The position numbers and the translations under genes were made by a program. The notes under the pieces are model-generated. The model was given only the letters and a program-made list of their open reading frames with translations, was not told the DNA's origin and made no database searches. Shown one piece after another: positions 17,971 to 27,347 of a stretch of DNA of 64,000 nucleotides (position 1 is the stretch's first letter; every line of letters starts with the position of its first letter). The DNA lies in NCBI GenBank assembly GCA_963851245.1, contig CAWKOH010000003.1, positions 434,001 through 498,000 of the forward strand, in the 5' to 3' direction. This DNA comes from CAWKOH01 sp963851245. GTDB lineage: Bacteria > Actinomycetota > Acidimicrobiia > Acidimicrobiales > Palsa-688.

Positions 17971-18179
17971 ACCTCTTCGATCGGGCCGTGCGGGCTGGTA
18001 TGCGCACCGGTTGGCAGCGTGGCGTGATGGAGGGCCGCAGCGCATGGGCGGTCATCGGCGGCATGGCTCTGCTCGGCTACCTGGGTCGTCGAGCGTTGCA
18101 CCGTGAGGCGCACGTGATCTTCTCCGACGTCCTGGAGCCGGGCGAGTCACTGAAAATCAGCCACGAAACCCCGTCCTGA
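17967..18179 (+). CDS. Small hypothetical protein with one hydrophobic segment
   Basis: The 70-residue protein begins at GTG 17967, which overlaps the stop of the previous gene. A moderately hydrophobic stretch (AVIGGMALLGYLGRRAL) lies in the middle, flanked by Arg-rich sequence. The overlap and similar size suggest that the three genes from 17358 act together at the membrane. No motif identifies a function. Confidence 0.55.
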   Translation: MNLFDRAVRAGMRTGWQRGVMEGRSAWAVIGGMALLGYLGRRALHREAHVIFSDVLEPGESLKISHETPS

Positions 18180-18203
18180 CCAATCGCGGTCCACAATTGG
18201 GCC

Positions 18204-18404
18204 GTGAAAGTCCTCCTCCGCAATCCCAGCCGTGAACTCGACCTACCCGGGCCGATCGCGGTGTCGCTGCTATTAGAGCGCCTGGACGTCAACCGTGAGT
18301 CGGTCCTCGTGATCGTAAACGGAACCCTCGTGACCGGAGATACTTCGCTGGACGACGCGGCCACGGTGGAGGTCCGGCCGGTTATATCGGGGGGCGCCCG
18401 ATGA
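18204..18404 (+). CDS. ttuB: Ubiquitin-like sulfur carrier protein TtuB (ThiS/MoaD fold)
   Basis: TtuB carries sulfur as a C-terminal thiocarboxylate for 2-thiolation of tRNA U54 by TtuA. The 66-residue sequence has the small beta-grasp pattern and the C-terminal ISGG seen in Thermus TtuB, but here the Gly-Gly is followed by Ala-Arg before the stop. The GTG start gives MKVLLRNPSREL. The stop overlaps the ttuA start, so the partner enzyme is co-translated. A terminal extension after Gly-Gly would block activation by an E1-like enzyme unless removed by a protease. ThiS or MoaD roles are less likely because no thiazole or molybdopterin genes are nearby. Confidence 0.85.
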   Translation: MKVLLRNPSRELDLPGPIAVSLLLERLDVNRESVLVIVNGTLVTGDTSLDDAATVEVRPVISGGAR

Positions 18405-19309
18405 AGTGCCGTTCCTGCCGGGCGCCGGCCGTGATCGACGTGAGGCGTCACAACGCCGGATTCTGTCATCCATGTTTCGTTCGCCACTGCCGCGAGCAAG
18501 TCGACCGGTCGATCAGGGCCTTCGACATGATCCGCCCGGACGAAAGGGTGTTGGTAGCGGTATCTGGAGGTAAGGACTCACTGGCCCTGTGGGACATCCT
18601 GCTGGATAGCGGCGTCACCGCCGACGGGCTCTACCTCGGCCTCGGCATCGGCGAGTACAGCGATGAGTCGGGACGTTACGCCCGGGCGTACGCAGCCCGG
18701 CGCGGGGCCAAGTTGGTGGAGATCGATCTGCTTGCGACGTTCGGCTACGACATACCGACCGGCTCGTCTGCCGCCAGACGGGTTCCTTGCTCGGCCTGCG
18801 GCCTATCCAAGCGCCACCTGTTCAACCAGGCTGCGCTCGACGGCGGCTACGACGTCATGGCGACCGGTCACAACCTCGATGATGAGGCCGCGGTGCTGTT
18901 CGGCAATGTCCTCAGGTGGGATCTGGCGTACCTCGGGCGCCAATACCCCGTTCTGCCGGCCGAGCACGGGTTCGCTCGCAAAGTGAAGCCGCTGGTGCGG
19001 CTCAGCGAGCGGGAGACGGCCGCCTACTGCGTACTGCAGGGCATCGACTACATCGTCGATGAATGCCCAATGAGCGCCGGCAACCGTCATCTCGGTTACA
19101 AGGAAGCCCTCAACGAGATCGAATCCCGGTCGCCCGGCTCGAAGGCGGCCTTCTATTTCGGATTTCTCGATCGGATTGCACCTCTGGTGGAAGCGGCGGC
19201 AGACGAGGAAAAGGAAGGCCTCCACAGCTGTCCGGGCTGCGGTTCTCCGACCGTCAGTGATGTTTGCGCCTTCTGCAAGCTGGTGGAGCGGGCCGGCGGT
19301 CACCTATGA
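18401..19309 (+). CDS. ttuA: tRNA 2-thiouridine(54) synthetase TtuA (PP-loop ATPase)
   Basis: TtuA adenylates U54 in the tRNA T-loop and inserts sulfur, giving 2-thiouridine or 2-thioribothymidine. The 302-residue protein has an N-terminal zinc finger (CRSC then CHPC), the PP-loop VSGGKDS, the motif LGIGEYS, the iron-sulfur cysteines in CSACGLSKR and in DECPMSAG, the ATGHNLDDEA segment and a C-terminal zinc finger (CPGCG then CAFC). This full set matches TtuA/Ncs6-type enzymes and excludes TilS. The ATG overlaps the ttuB stop and the gene's stop overlaps trmI, giving a three-gene unit for T-loop modification. Confidence 0.93.
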   Translation: MKCRSCRAPAVIDVRRHNAGFCHPCFVRHCREQVDRSIRAFDMIRPDERVLVAVSGGKDSLALWDILLDSGVTADGLYLGLGIGEYSDESGRYARAYAARRGAKLVEIDLLATFGYDIPTGSSAARRVPCSACGLSKRHLFNQAALDGGYDVMATGHNLDDEAAVLFGNVLRWDLAYLGRQYPVLPAEHGFARKVKPLVRLSERETAAYCVLQGIDYIVDECPMSAGNRHLGYKEALNEIESRSPGSKAAFYFGFLDRIAPLVEAAADEEKEGLHSCPGCGSPTVSDVCAFCKLVERAGGHL

Positions 19310-20154
19310 GCCGTCCCTTCCGGGCGGGGGAGAGGATCCTTCTGTTCGATGCCAAAGGACGGCGGTACCTCGTCACCCTCGCCGGCGGAGGGGAGTTCCA
19401 CACCCATTCAGGACCGGTCGACCACGACCAGGTGCTCGGGCGCAACGAGGGCGTGGTCGTCCGCTCGAGCGGGGGAGCGCGCTATACGGCCGTGCGCCCC
19501 ACGCTGGCCGAAGTGGTCCTGAAGATGCCACGTGGCGCCCAGGTCATCTACCCGAAGGACCTGGGCCCGATCCTGATGATGGGTGACATCTTCCCAGGGG
19601 CACGGGTGCTCGAGTCCGGGCTCGGCTCGGGGGCACTGTCGATGGCCCTCCTGCGGGCGGGAGCGAAAGTGACGGGCTACGAGATCCGTGCTGACTTCGC
19701 GGCCCGGGCCCAGGCCAACGTGGCCGGCTTCTTGGGGGACGACGCACTCGAGCGCTACCGGGTCCGGGTGCAGGACGTCTATGAAGGTATCGAAGAGACC
19801 GACTTCGACCGGATAGTCCTCGACCTGCCCGAGCCCTGGCGCCTGGTCGAGGACGCAGAGGCGGCTCTGCGTCCAGGGGGGATACTGGTCAGCTACCTCC
19901 CCACCATCGGTCAGGTGAGCACGTTGCGCGCCGCCGTCGACAAAAGTGGTTTCGGGATGGCCGAAACGATCGAAGTGCTCCAGCGCAGCTGGCACATCGA
20001 GGGTCAGTCCGTTCGTCCGGACCACCGCATGGTCGCCCACACCGGCTTCCTGACCTCGGCGCGGCTGCTCGGCAATTCCCCTGGCCCCCCCGTCGCATCC
20101 GAACCGGAGCCCGAAGACACCGAAGACGATCCGGCCGGCCCAGGCGCAGGCTGA
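19306..20154 (+). CDS. trmI: tRNA (adenine-58-N1)-methyltransferase TrmI
   Basis: TrmI makes m1A58 in the T-loop using S-adenosylmethionine. The 282-residue protein has an N-terminal beta domain, the segment PKDLGPILMMGDI, the SAM site LESGLGSGALSMAL, and the catalytic-region motif LDLPEPW. The C-terminal 30 residues are acidic and disordered. The ATG overlaps the ttuA stop. In Thermus, m1A58 promotes the 2-thiolation of position 54, so sharing an operon with ttuB and ttuA is functionally coherent. In mycobacteria trmI also sits close to the proteasomal ATPase gene, as it does here. Confidence 0.94.
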   Translation: MSRPFRAGERILLFDAKGRRYLVTLAGGGEFHTHSGPVDHDQVLGRNEGVVVRSSGGARYTAVRPTLAEVVLKMPRGAQVIYPKDLGPILMMGDIFPGARVLESGLGSGALSMALLRAGAKVTGYEIRADFAARAQANVAGFLGDDALERYRVRVQDVYEGIEETDFDRIVLDLPEPWRLVEDAEAALRPGGILVSYLPTIGQVSTLRAAVDKSGFGMAETIEVLQRSWHIEGQSVRPDHRMVAHTGFLTSARLLGNSPGPPVASEPEPEDTEDDPAGPGAG

Positions 20155-20157
20155 ATC

Positions 20158-21335
20158 GTGGATCTCCTCGACATCGTCATCGTCCTCACTGCCTTGGCCG
20201 CCGCCGTCGGAGGGTACCGGCTCGGGTTCATCGGCCGGGTCACGTCGTGGCTAGGTCTGGCCCTCGGCCTCTACCTGGCCATCCGGCTTCTTCCTACGAT
20301 CGTCGTGGACTTCGCCACCGCCTCACCCGGGGTGCTGGTAACCCTGGCCGCCATCGTGCTCATCGGGGGCGCCATGGCTGGGCAGGGGATCGGGCTCCTG
20401 ATCGGCTCCCGCATCAACCGGGCGCTGCCCCTCGGATCGTGGCGGCATGTGGATCGCGGCTGTTGGTGCCGCGGTCGGCACGCTCGGGGTCCTGGCCCTT
20501 CTGTGGCTCTTGATCCCGTCCATAGCTGCCGTCCCGGGCTGGCCGGCGCGGGCCGCGACGGGGTCAGGGATCTCTCGCTGGGTATCCCGGGACTTTCCGG
20601 CTCCGCCCGACCCCGTTCAGGTGCTGAGAAGGTTGATCGGCAGCGACGCCCCGGAAGTGTTCGCTGAACTCCAACCGGGGCAGGCGGCCGGACCGCCGCC
20701 GTCGACCAGCCCGCTCAGCTCGACGGTGACCGCAACGGCATTGGCGTCCACGGTCAAGGTCGAGGGCGAGGCCTGCAACCGTATCTACGAGGGAAGCGGG
20801 TTTGCCGTGGCTCCCGACCTGATCGTCACGAACGCCCACGTGGTGGCCGGCGAAGGCCGCGGGGACACGCAGGTACTGCTCCCCTCCGGCCGCCGGCTGC
20901 CGGCCACCGTCGTGCATGTTCGACTCGAACATCGACCTGGCCCTCCTGGACGTCCCCTCACTCGGTGAGAATCCGCTGGCCGTCGAAAGCGCCAAGATCG
21001 GGACGGTGGGTGCGGTCTTCGGTCACCCCGACGGACAGGATCCAGTGGCCGTGACGCCGGCCCGGGTGGTCCTGGAGGAGGAAGCGGTCGGCCGGGACCT
21101 CTATGGCGTCCATACGACCAAGCGTGACGTGCTGGTCCTGGCGGCGGCCCTGGCCCACGGAGACTCCGGGGGACCACTGATCGACGCGGCCGGCCACGTC
21201 ATCGGCGTGGCCTTCGCCATCTCCGCCGACCAATCCGGCACTTCCTACGCCTTGAGCACCGGCGAGTTGAACACGGCTCTGGCCGAAACCCGCTCGCCGG
21301 GCGGCGCCGCCACCGGCTCCTGCCTCACTGACTAG
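20158..21335 (+). CDS. MarP-like periplasmic serine protease with CvpA-type membrane domain, split by two frameshifts
   Basis: MarP (Rv3671c) is a membrane-anchored trypsin-like protease needed for acid resistance in Mycobacterium tuberculosis. The N-terminal part (GTG 20158) encodes several membrane helices of the CvpA/colicin V type. The protease part carries the triad: His in TNAHVVAG, Asp in DSNIDLALLDV and Ser in HGDSGGPL. One extra base near 20459 and another near 20915 move the frame twice; removing either restores conserved sequence on both sides. I therefore read this as one gene with assembly indels, not three genes. It follows trmI by 3 bp. Confidence 0.82.
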
Positions 21336-21461
21336 CAGCCAGAGGCTTGGCGGTGGCCGGCCTGCGGCCTGTGGTTGCCTTTGGTGGCGGGCCGGCAGGG
21401 GCGGGAGCAACCCGCTCTCTTGCCAGTCTTGTCGCCCCGTAAGCAGGGGCTGGTTAGTGCG

Positions 21462-21695
21462 CTACTCCTCGATGAAGATGCACTCCCCAGGGCACTCTTC
21501 GGCCGCCTCCCGGGTGGCGTCCTCCATGCCTTCGGGGACCACCGCCAGGCCCTCCTGGCCACCGGGGTTGTCGAAGACTTTGTCGCCTTCCTTGACGTAG
21601 GAAAGTCCGTCGTCGAGCAGGGTGAAGACAGCCGGAGCGATCTCTTCGCAGAGTCCGTCCCCCGTGCAGAGATCCTGGTCGATCCATACCTTCAT
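21462..21695 (-). CDS. Small ferredoxin, C-x2-D-x2-C type
   Basis: The 77-residue protein is a low-potential electron carrier with one iron-sulfur cluster. The first motif is CTGDGLC, where the middle ligand position is Asp, and a second motif is CPGEC near the C-terminus. Replacement of the central Cys by another residue is typical of [3Fe-4S] ferredoxins that feed cytochrome P450s in actinobacteria; Asp at this position can also support a [4Fe-4S] cluster, as in Pyrococcus. The ATG at 21695 fits the usual N-terminus KVWIDQD. It stands alone on the minus strand, convergent with MarP and divergent from arc; no P450 is nearby. Confidence 0.9.
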   Translation of the reverse strand: MKVWIDQDLCTGDGLCEEIAPAVFTLLDDGLSYVKEGDKVFDNPGGQEGLAVVPEGMEDATREAAEECPGECIFIEE

Positions 21696-21896
21696 CGCTT
21701 CGCTATCGCCTCGCTGTTTGGCCGTGCTTCGACTGCGCAACTCTACCTGGTCGACGGTACCGATCACCGCTTCAGGCTGTCAATTATCGCGGCGGACACC
21801 GCGTAAAAAGCGCGTATTTCCTGTCGCGAATGCGGCATCGAAGGGGGTAAGTTCACCTCGGAAGCCCCGCAAGCCCAGCGAGCGAGGTGGCCCCGA

Positions 21897-23734
21897 GTGA
21901 CCGACATGCCTGGAGCGAACAGAAGACCGCAGGGCGACCTGCCCGGTCGGGTCCGCCCGATCGAGGCGGCCGGAGAGCCGCGCCCGGAAGCTGCGTACGA
22001 GATCGAGCTGGTCGAGCTGAGAGACCAAGCGCAGAGCCTCGAGGAGGAGGTTCTGTCCCTTCGGCGGCGCATGCAGGACGCCCCCAAGCGGGTCCGCACC
22101 CTCGAGGAGAAGCTGCTCGAGACGAAGGGCCAGCTCCAGCAGGCCATATCCCAGAACGAGCGCCTTACCTTCACCCTCCGTGAGGCCCGCGAGCACATCG
22201 CGGCCCTGCGGGAGGAGGTCGACAAGCTGACCCAGCCGCCGTGCTGCCTACGGCACCTTCCTGGCCAGCAACGACGACGGCACCGTGGACGTCTTCTCCG
22301 GGGGCCGCAAGATGCGGGTCGCGCTGCACCCCGAGATAGCCGCACGCCGCTGAGTCGCGAGCTCGAGCGAGGGTCCGAAGTGGTGCTCAACGAGTCTCTC
22401 AACGTCGTGCTGGCCCGATCGGGCGAGCGGTCCGGCGAAATCGTGACCCTGAAGGAGCTGCTGGACGACGGCCGGGCGATGATCGTCGGTCGCGCCGACG
22501 AAGAGCGGGTCGTGGAGCTGGCGGACCAGCCTCGACCGGGGTGAAGCTCCGAGCGGGCGACTCCGTCCTGATGGACTCACGTACGGGACTGCTGCTCGAG
22601 AAGCTCCCCGTCCCGAGGTCGAGGAGCTGATTCTCGAGGAAGTCCCCGACATCTCCTATGCCGACGTCGGGGGCCTCGACGATCAGATCGAGGCCATCAC
22701 CGACGCCGTCGAGCTGCCGTTCGTGTACCGGGACCTATTCGTTGAGCACAAGCTGCCTGCTCCCAAGGGGATACTCCTCTACGGTCCGCCCGGATGCGGC
22801 AAGACCCTGATCGCCAAGGCGGTGGCGAACTCGCTTGCGACGAAGGTGGCGGAAGTGTCTGGCGACAAGGCCGCCCGCAGCTACTTCCTGAACATCAAGG
22901 GTCCGGAGCTGCTCAACAAGTACGTCGGTGAGACCGAACGCCAGATCCGGCTGGTCTTCCAGAGGGCCCGAGAAAAGAGCGAGGAAGGCGTCCCCGTGAT
23001 CGTCTTCTTCGACGAGATGGACTCCCTTTTCCGGACTCGCGGCACCGGCATCAGCTCCGATATGGAGTCCACCATCGTCCCGCAGCTGCTGGCCGAGATT
23101 GATGGCGTGGAGACCCTTCGCAACGTCATCGTCATCGGGGCCTCGAACCGGGAGGACCTGATCGATCCGGCCATCCTGCGCCCGGGTCGTCTCGACGTGA
23201 AGATCAAGATCGAGCGACCTGGAATGGAGGCGGCGGCGCAGATCTTCTCGCGCTATCTGACCTCCGATCTGCCCCTCGACGAGACCGAAGTGGCTTCGCC
23301 TCGGCGGCGGGGACCGGGACAAAGCGGTCCAGGCGATGATCGAGCGCACCGTGGCGGAGATGTACAGGGCCGACGAGACCAACCAGTTCCTCGAGGTCAC
23401 CTACCAGAACGGTGACAAGGAGATCATGTACTACAAGGACTTCGCGTCCGGGGCCATGATCGAGAACATCGTTCGCAGGGCCAAGAAGCTGGCCATCAAG
23501 CGGGTGATCGCCGGCGGCGCGCCGGGGATTCGGACCCAGGACCTGATCGACTCCATCAAGCAGGAGTACAAGGAGCACGAGGACCTGCCCAACACCACCA
23601 ACCCCGACGACTGGGCCAAGATCTCGGGCAAGAAGGGCGAGCGGATCGTCTACATCCGCACGATCATGTCCCAAGGCGAAGAGACAACCGGTGGCCGGTC
23701 GATCGAAAGGGTGGCGACCGGCCAGTACCTCTGA
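21897..23734 (+). CDS. arc: Proteasome-associated ATPase ARC (Mpa), interrupted by several indels
   Basis: ARC/Mpa is the hexameric AAA ATPase that recognises pupylated proteins, unfolds them and feeds the 20S proteasome. The GTG at 21897 opens an N-terminal coiled coil (about residues 35-105), followed by OB-fold sequence, Walker A GPPGCGKT, Walker B IVFFDEMDS and the C-terminal GQYL tail that docks into the proteasome. The frame changes near 22240, 22340, 22535, 22606 and 23300, each restoring conserved Mpa sequence when corrected, for example one C too few near 22606 and one C too many near 23300. A truly broken arc would be surprising beside intact pup and pafA, so these look like sequence errors. 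Confidence 0.87.
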
Positions 23735-23814
23735 CCTTCGGTCGAGAGGGACCCTTCCGGGCCAGCCGTACCGAGCCTCACCCCAGAAGGCCTATCGAGG
23801 GATAACGTCGCTCC

Positions 23815-25317
23815 GTGGCCATCGTGAAAGTGCTCGGAATGGAGACCGAGTACGGCATCATCATCCGGGGGGCGACGGACCCGAACCCTATCGCGGCCTC
23901 TTCGACCCTGATAAACGCCTATGTGGCCGAGCTCAACCGCAGGGTCGAGTGGGATTTCGAAGACGAGACCCCCGGCCGTGACGCCCGAGGCTTCGCCCGG
24001 GAGGGCGCCATGCCCCCGGAGGTCGAGACGCACCTGGTCAACGCCGTGCTCACCAACGGCGCCCGCTACTACGTCGATCACGCCCACCCGGAGTACTCCA
24101 CGCCCCGAGTGCGCCAACGTCTACGACGTCATCCTCTACGACAAGGCCGGCGAGTTGATCCTGGCCGAGTCCATCGCGGCGGCCAGCCGCGGCTCTGCCG
24201 GTCGGCCAGAGCCTGGTGGTACTGAAGAACAACTCCGACGGGAAAGGCAACTCGTACGGCACCCACGAGAACTACCTCATGGACCGGTCGATCCCATTCA
24301 CCCGCATCGTCGCTCACGTGATGCCCCACTTCGTATCCCGCCAGATATATACCGGCGCCGGCAAGGTGGGGTGCGAAGCATCCTCTACCGGGCGGCCTTC
24401 AGGTCGACTTCCAGCTGACCCAGCGGGCTGACTTCTTCGAAGAGGAGGTCGGTCTGGAGACCACCCTCAAGCGGCCCATCGTGAACACCCGGGACGAGCC
24501 TCACTGTGACGCCCACAAGTATCGGCGCCTACACGTGATCGTCGGCGACGCCAACATGTCCGAGGTGGCCAACTTCTTGAAGGTCGGGACCACCGCCCTG
24601 GTACTGGCCATGATCGAGGACGACTGGTTCACCCGGGCCAACCGGGAACTTCTGCTCCAGGCGCCCGTTAGCTGTCTGCGCAAGGTCTCTTACGATCTGA
24701 GCCTCGACCGGCCCCTCGACCTCGCCGATGGGAATACAATGACAGCGCTCGAAATGCAGTGGGAACACCTGGATCTTGCTAGAAAGTATGCTGAGGATTG
24801 TGGTTTGGACGCAGTCGGGGGAGCAGAGATCGGGGGAGACATCCTGCGCCGATGGGAGCAGACGCTGACCGCGCTCGAATCAGACCCCATGTCGCTCGCG
24901 AGTCAGCTGGATTGGGTAGCGAAGTACCGAATGATCAACGCCTATCGGGAACGTCACAGTCTGAGCTGGCAGGACCACAAGCTGGCGGCCATGGACTTCC
25001 AGTACCACGACGTCAACCCGAAGCGATCGCTCTACGCCCGGCTAGGAATGGAGCGGATCCTGGATCCCGAGGCGGTGACCAGGGCCGTCATGGAGCCGCC
25101 GGAGACCACGAGGGCGTATTTCCGCGGAAAGTGTCTGCAGAGATGGTCCTCGTCCATCGCCGCCGCCAACTGGGACTCACTGGTCTTCGATTTGGGCACC
25201 GATCCACTTCGGCGTGTGCCCATGATGGAACCACTCAGAGGAACCCGAGCCCATGTCGATGAATTGCTGAGTAGCGTGTCCAGTCCAGCCGAGCTGCTCG
25301 AGCGCCTGGGCTCGTAG
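23815..25317 (+). CDS. dop: Deamidase of Pup (Dop), interrupted by three indels
   Basis: Dop converts the C-terminal Gln of Pup to Glu and also removes Pup from substrates. The GTG start (MAIVKVLGMETEYGI) is typical, and the C-terminal two thirds from about 24410 are intact, with INTRDEPH-like NTRDEPHCD, VIVGDANMSE and FQYHDVNPKR. Three single extra bases break the frame: in the C run at 24103-24106, near 24190 and between about 24370 and 24410. Corrected, the protein would be about 500 residues, the normal Dop size. TAACGT lies 6 nt before the GTG, so a separate leaderless transcript is possible. pup follows by 16 bp. Confidence 0.88.
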
Positions 25318-25333
25318 GAGGAAGAGGCACCCC

Positions 25334-25531
25334 ATGGCAGAACGCGAACAGATCAAGAAACCGGCTCCCGCTCGTAGCGAGGAAGCCGCCGTCGAAGAGG
25401 TCCCGACTACCAACAAGAAGGGCGAGGAGCTCAAGGCCGAGCTGGACGATCTTCTGGACGAAATCGACGAAGTCCTCGAGGAGAACGCCGAGGAGTTCGT
25501 CCGTAGCTACGTGCAGAAGGGCGGTCAATAG
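25334..25531 (+). CDS. pup: Prokaryotic ubiquitin-like protein Pup
   Basis: Pup is the disordered protein tag attached to substrate lysines by PafA for proteasomal degradation. The 65-residue product is acidic, has the helical recognition segment (LDDLLDEIDEVLEENAEEF) and ends in Gly-Gly-Gln, so it must be deamidated by Dop before ligation. A strong ribosome-binding sequence, GGAGG, precedes the ATG. It lies between dop and prcB as in mycobacteria. Confidence 0.98.
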   Translation: MAEREQIKKPAPARSEEAAVEEVPTTNKKGEELKAELDDLLDEIDEVLEENAEEFVRSYVQKGGQ

Positions 25532-25598
25532 GTGCTCGCGGCGGCCCAGCAAGTGCCGCCTCCACAACGTTGCCGGCTCCGATAGGGTGCCTGGCCCT

Positions 25599-25682
25599 AT
25601 GAGCGAGCCTTCTGAGCTGATCCCTTCTGAGCTGATCAATGTGGCAGTTAGGCCCATCGTCCCCCGGATGACGCACCTATGA
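25599..25682 (+). CDS. Putative 27-residue leader ORF overlapping the prcB start
   Basis: An ATG at 25599 opens 27 codons whose TGA overlaps the prcB ATG at 25679 in the sequence CTATGA. The peptide begins MSEPSELIPSEL; a 14-bp direct repeat (ccttctgagctgat, twice) makes the tandem PSELI. TAGGGT lies 10 nt before this ATG, so the ORF could open a transcript from an internal promoter between pup and prcB, and translational coupling could set prcB initiation. Alternatively it may be fortuitous. There is no similarity I recognise. Confidence 0.4.
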   Translation: MSEPSELIPSELINVAVRPIVPRMTHL

Positions 25683-26494
25683 GCCTTCCCATGTTCGGCG
25701 CCGTGGACGGGCCCGGACCCAACTTCACAGAGGTACTCCGACGAGTCGGCGTGGAGCCGTTCGCACCGGTGACGGCGGCCGGGCCCCCGCCCTTCGAGAT
25801 CCGCCATGGCACGACCATCGTCGCCCTCCGGTATGAGGGCGGGGTGGTGATGTCCGGCGACCGGAGGGCTACCGCCGGATCTTCCATTGCTCACCGGTCC
25901 ATGGAAAAAGTCCACCCGGCCGATCGCCATAGCGGTGTGGCTATTGCAGGAGCGGCGGGAACGGCCATGGAGATGGTCCGCCTGTTCCAGCTTCAGCTGG
26001 AGCATTACGAGAAGGTGGAGGGGTCCCCGCTGAGCCTGGAAGGTAAGGCCAACCAGCTTTCGCAAATGGTTCGGTCGAACCTGGCCATGGCCATGCAGGG
26101 GTTCGTGGTTGTCCCGCTATTCGCCGGTTTCGACGTCCGGCGCGCCGTGGGCCGCATCTACTCCTATGACGTGACCGGCGGGCGCTACGAGGAGACCGAC
26201 TTCCACGCGGACGGCTCGGGTGGCCGTGATGCCCGCACGACTGTCAAGCTGAGCTGGCGCCCCAACTTGACGCGCAACGACGCCGTCGAGCTCGCCGTTA
26301 GGGCCCTGTGGCAGGCGGCCGACGAGGACTCGGCCACGGGCGGCCCCGATGCCGTCCGGGGGATCTACCCGACGGTCGCGACCATCACCGAAGCGGGATT
26401 CCAGCGCCTGGAGCAGGCGGAGGTGGCGGAGCGCTTCGCCACCGTGGTGGCCACCACTCCGAACCCGGCGCCGGGGGAGGAGGGTCCGTTATGA
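25679..26494 (+). CDS. prcB: 20S proteasome beta subunit
   Basis: This is the catalytic subunit of the bacterial 20S proteasome. The 271-residue precursor has a propeptide of about 44 residues that is removed autocatalytically before the sequence TTIVAL, making Thr45 the N-terminal nucleophile; the flanking HGTTIVAL is classical. The lysine and aspartate region SGDRRATAG follows. Length and the prcB-prcA order are typical. Its stop overlaps the prcA ATG, which should give equal synthesis of both subunits. Confidence 0.96.
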   Translation: MSLPMFGAVDGPGPNFTEVLRRVGVEPFAPVTAAGPPPFEIRHGTTIVALRYEGGVVMSGDRRATAGSSIAHRSMEKVHPADRHSGVAIAGAAGTAMEMVRLFQLQLEHYEKVEGSPLSLEGKANQLSQMVRSNLAMAMQGFVVVPLFAGFDVRRAVGRIYSYDVTGGRYEETDFHADGSGGRDARTTVKLSWRPNLTRNDAVELAVRALWQAADEDSATGGPDAVRGIYPTVATITEAGFQRLEQAEVAERFATVVATTPNPAPGEEGPL

Positions 26495-27241
26495 GCATGC
26501 CCTTCTACGTGGCCCCTGAGCAGTTCATGAAGGACAAGGCCGATTTTGCCCGGAAGAACATCGCCCGGGGCCGGCCTTTGGTGGCGACCGTTTACCCCGA
26601 CGGAATCCTGATTTGCGCCGAGAATGCCTCCAAGTCGCTGCATAAGGTCAGCGAGATCTACGACCGCATCGCCTTCGCCGGCGTCGGCCGCTACAACGAG
26701 TTCGACTCTCTCCGACGCGCCGGCGTGCAGCATGCGGACGTGAAGGGGTATCAGTTCAGCCGGGAGGACGTGGACGCCAGATCGCTGGCCAACCTGTATG
26801 CCCAGTACATGGGCAACGTCTTCACGCACGAGCTGAAGCCGCTCGAAGTCGAGATTCTCGTGGCCGAGGTCGGGTCCGGTCCCGAGTCGCGATCAGCTGT
26901 TCCACATCCTCTATGACGGCTCGGTCGTCGACGAGGACCGCTACTCGGCGCTAGGTGGAGAATCAGAGGCCATACTGGATCGCCTCAAGGAGGGATTCGA
27001 CGCCGGATGGAGCCTCGAGGAGGCTCTCGCCACCTCGGCTCGGGCCCTGTCCGGCCCGGACCGAACGCCGGTGGCCGCCGATCTGGAGGTAGCGGTCCTG
27101 GCCCGGAGCAATGGGCGCAGAGCGTTCCGGCGCATTGATGACGCCGAGGTGGCGCGGGCTCTCGGTCCTGAGGACGGAACGCTCCCCTCAGGGACCTCGG
27201 CCACCGGTTCGCCCGGGCTGCCTCCAGCCGAGGACACCTAG
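26491..27241 (+). CDS. prcA: 20S proteasome alpha subunit, one frameshift
   Basis: The alpha subunit forms the outer rings and gate of the 20S proteasome. It begins MSMPFYVAPEQFMKDKADFA, with the alpha-type N-terminal helix, and keeps the pattern KIYDR-like EIYDRIAFAGVG. The frame breaks near 26885-26895; one extra base explains it, after which the conserved DQLFHILYDGSVVDEDRYS follows in the next frame to the TAG at 27241. The corrected product is about 250 residues, the normal size. Translation is coupled to prcB by an ATGA overlap. Confidence 0.88.
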
Positions 27242-27347
27242 TAGGCCTCATCCACTCGAGCCACGGCGGCTCCCTGGTGCCCCGGTACTGTTCCTGGGTA
27301 AGACGGCTGGTGCCGCCTCTTAGTTGACCGACCACGGGGGTTCGGAG

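Noticed and set aside
18204..18404. MoaD or ThiS instead of TtuB
   Set aside because: The fold is shared, but overlap with a TtuA-type enzyme and absence of molybdopterin or thiazole genes favour TtuB.
24103..24106. Programmed frameshift in dop
   Set aside because: Three breaks in one gene and similar ones in unrelated genes argue for sequence error; no slippery heptamer with a fitting structure was seen.
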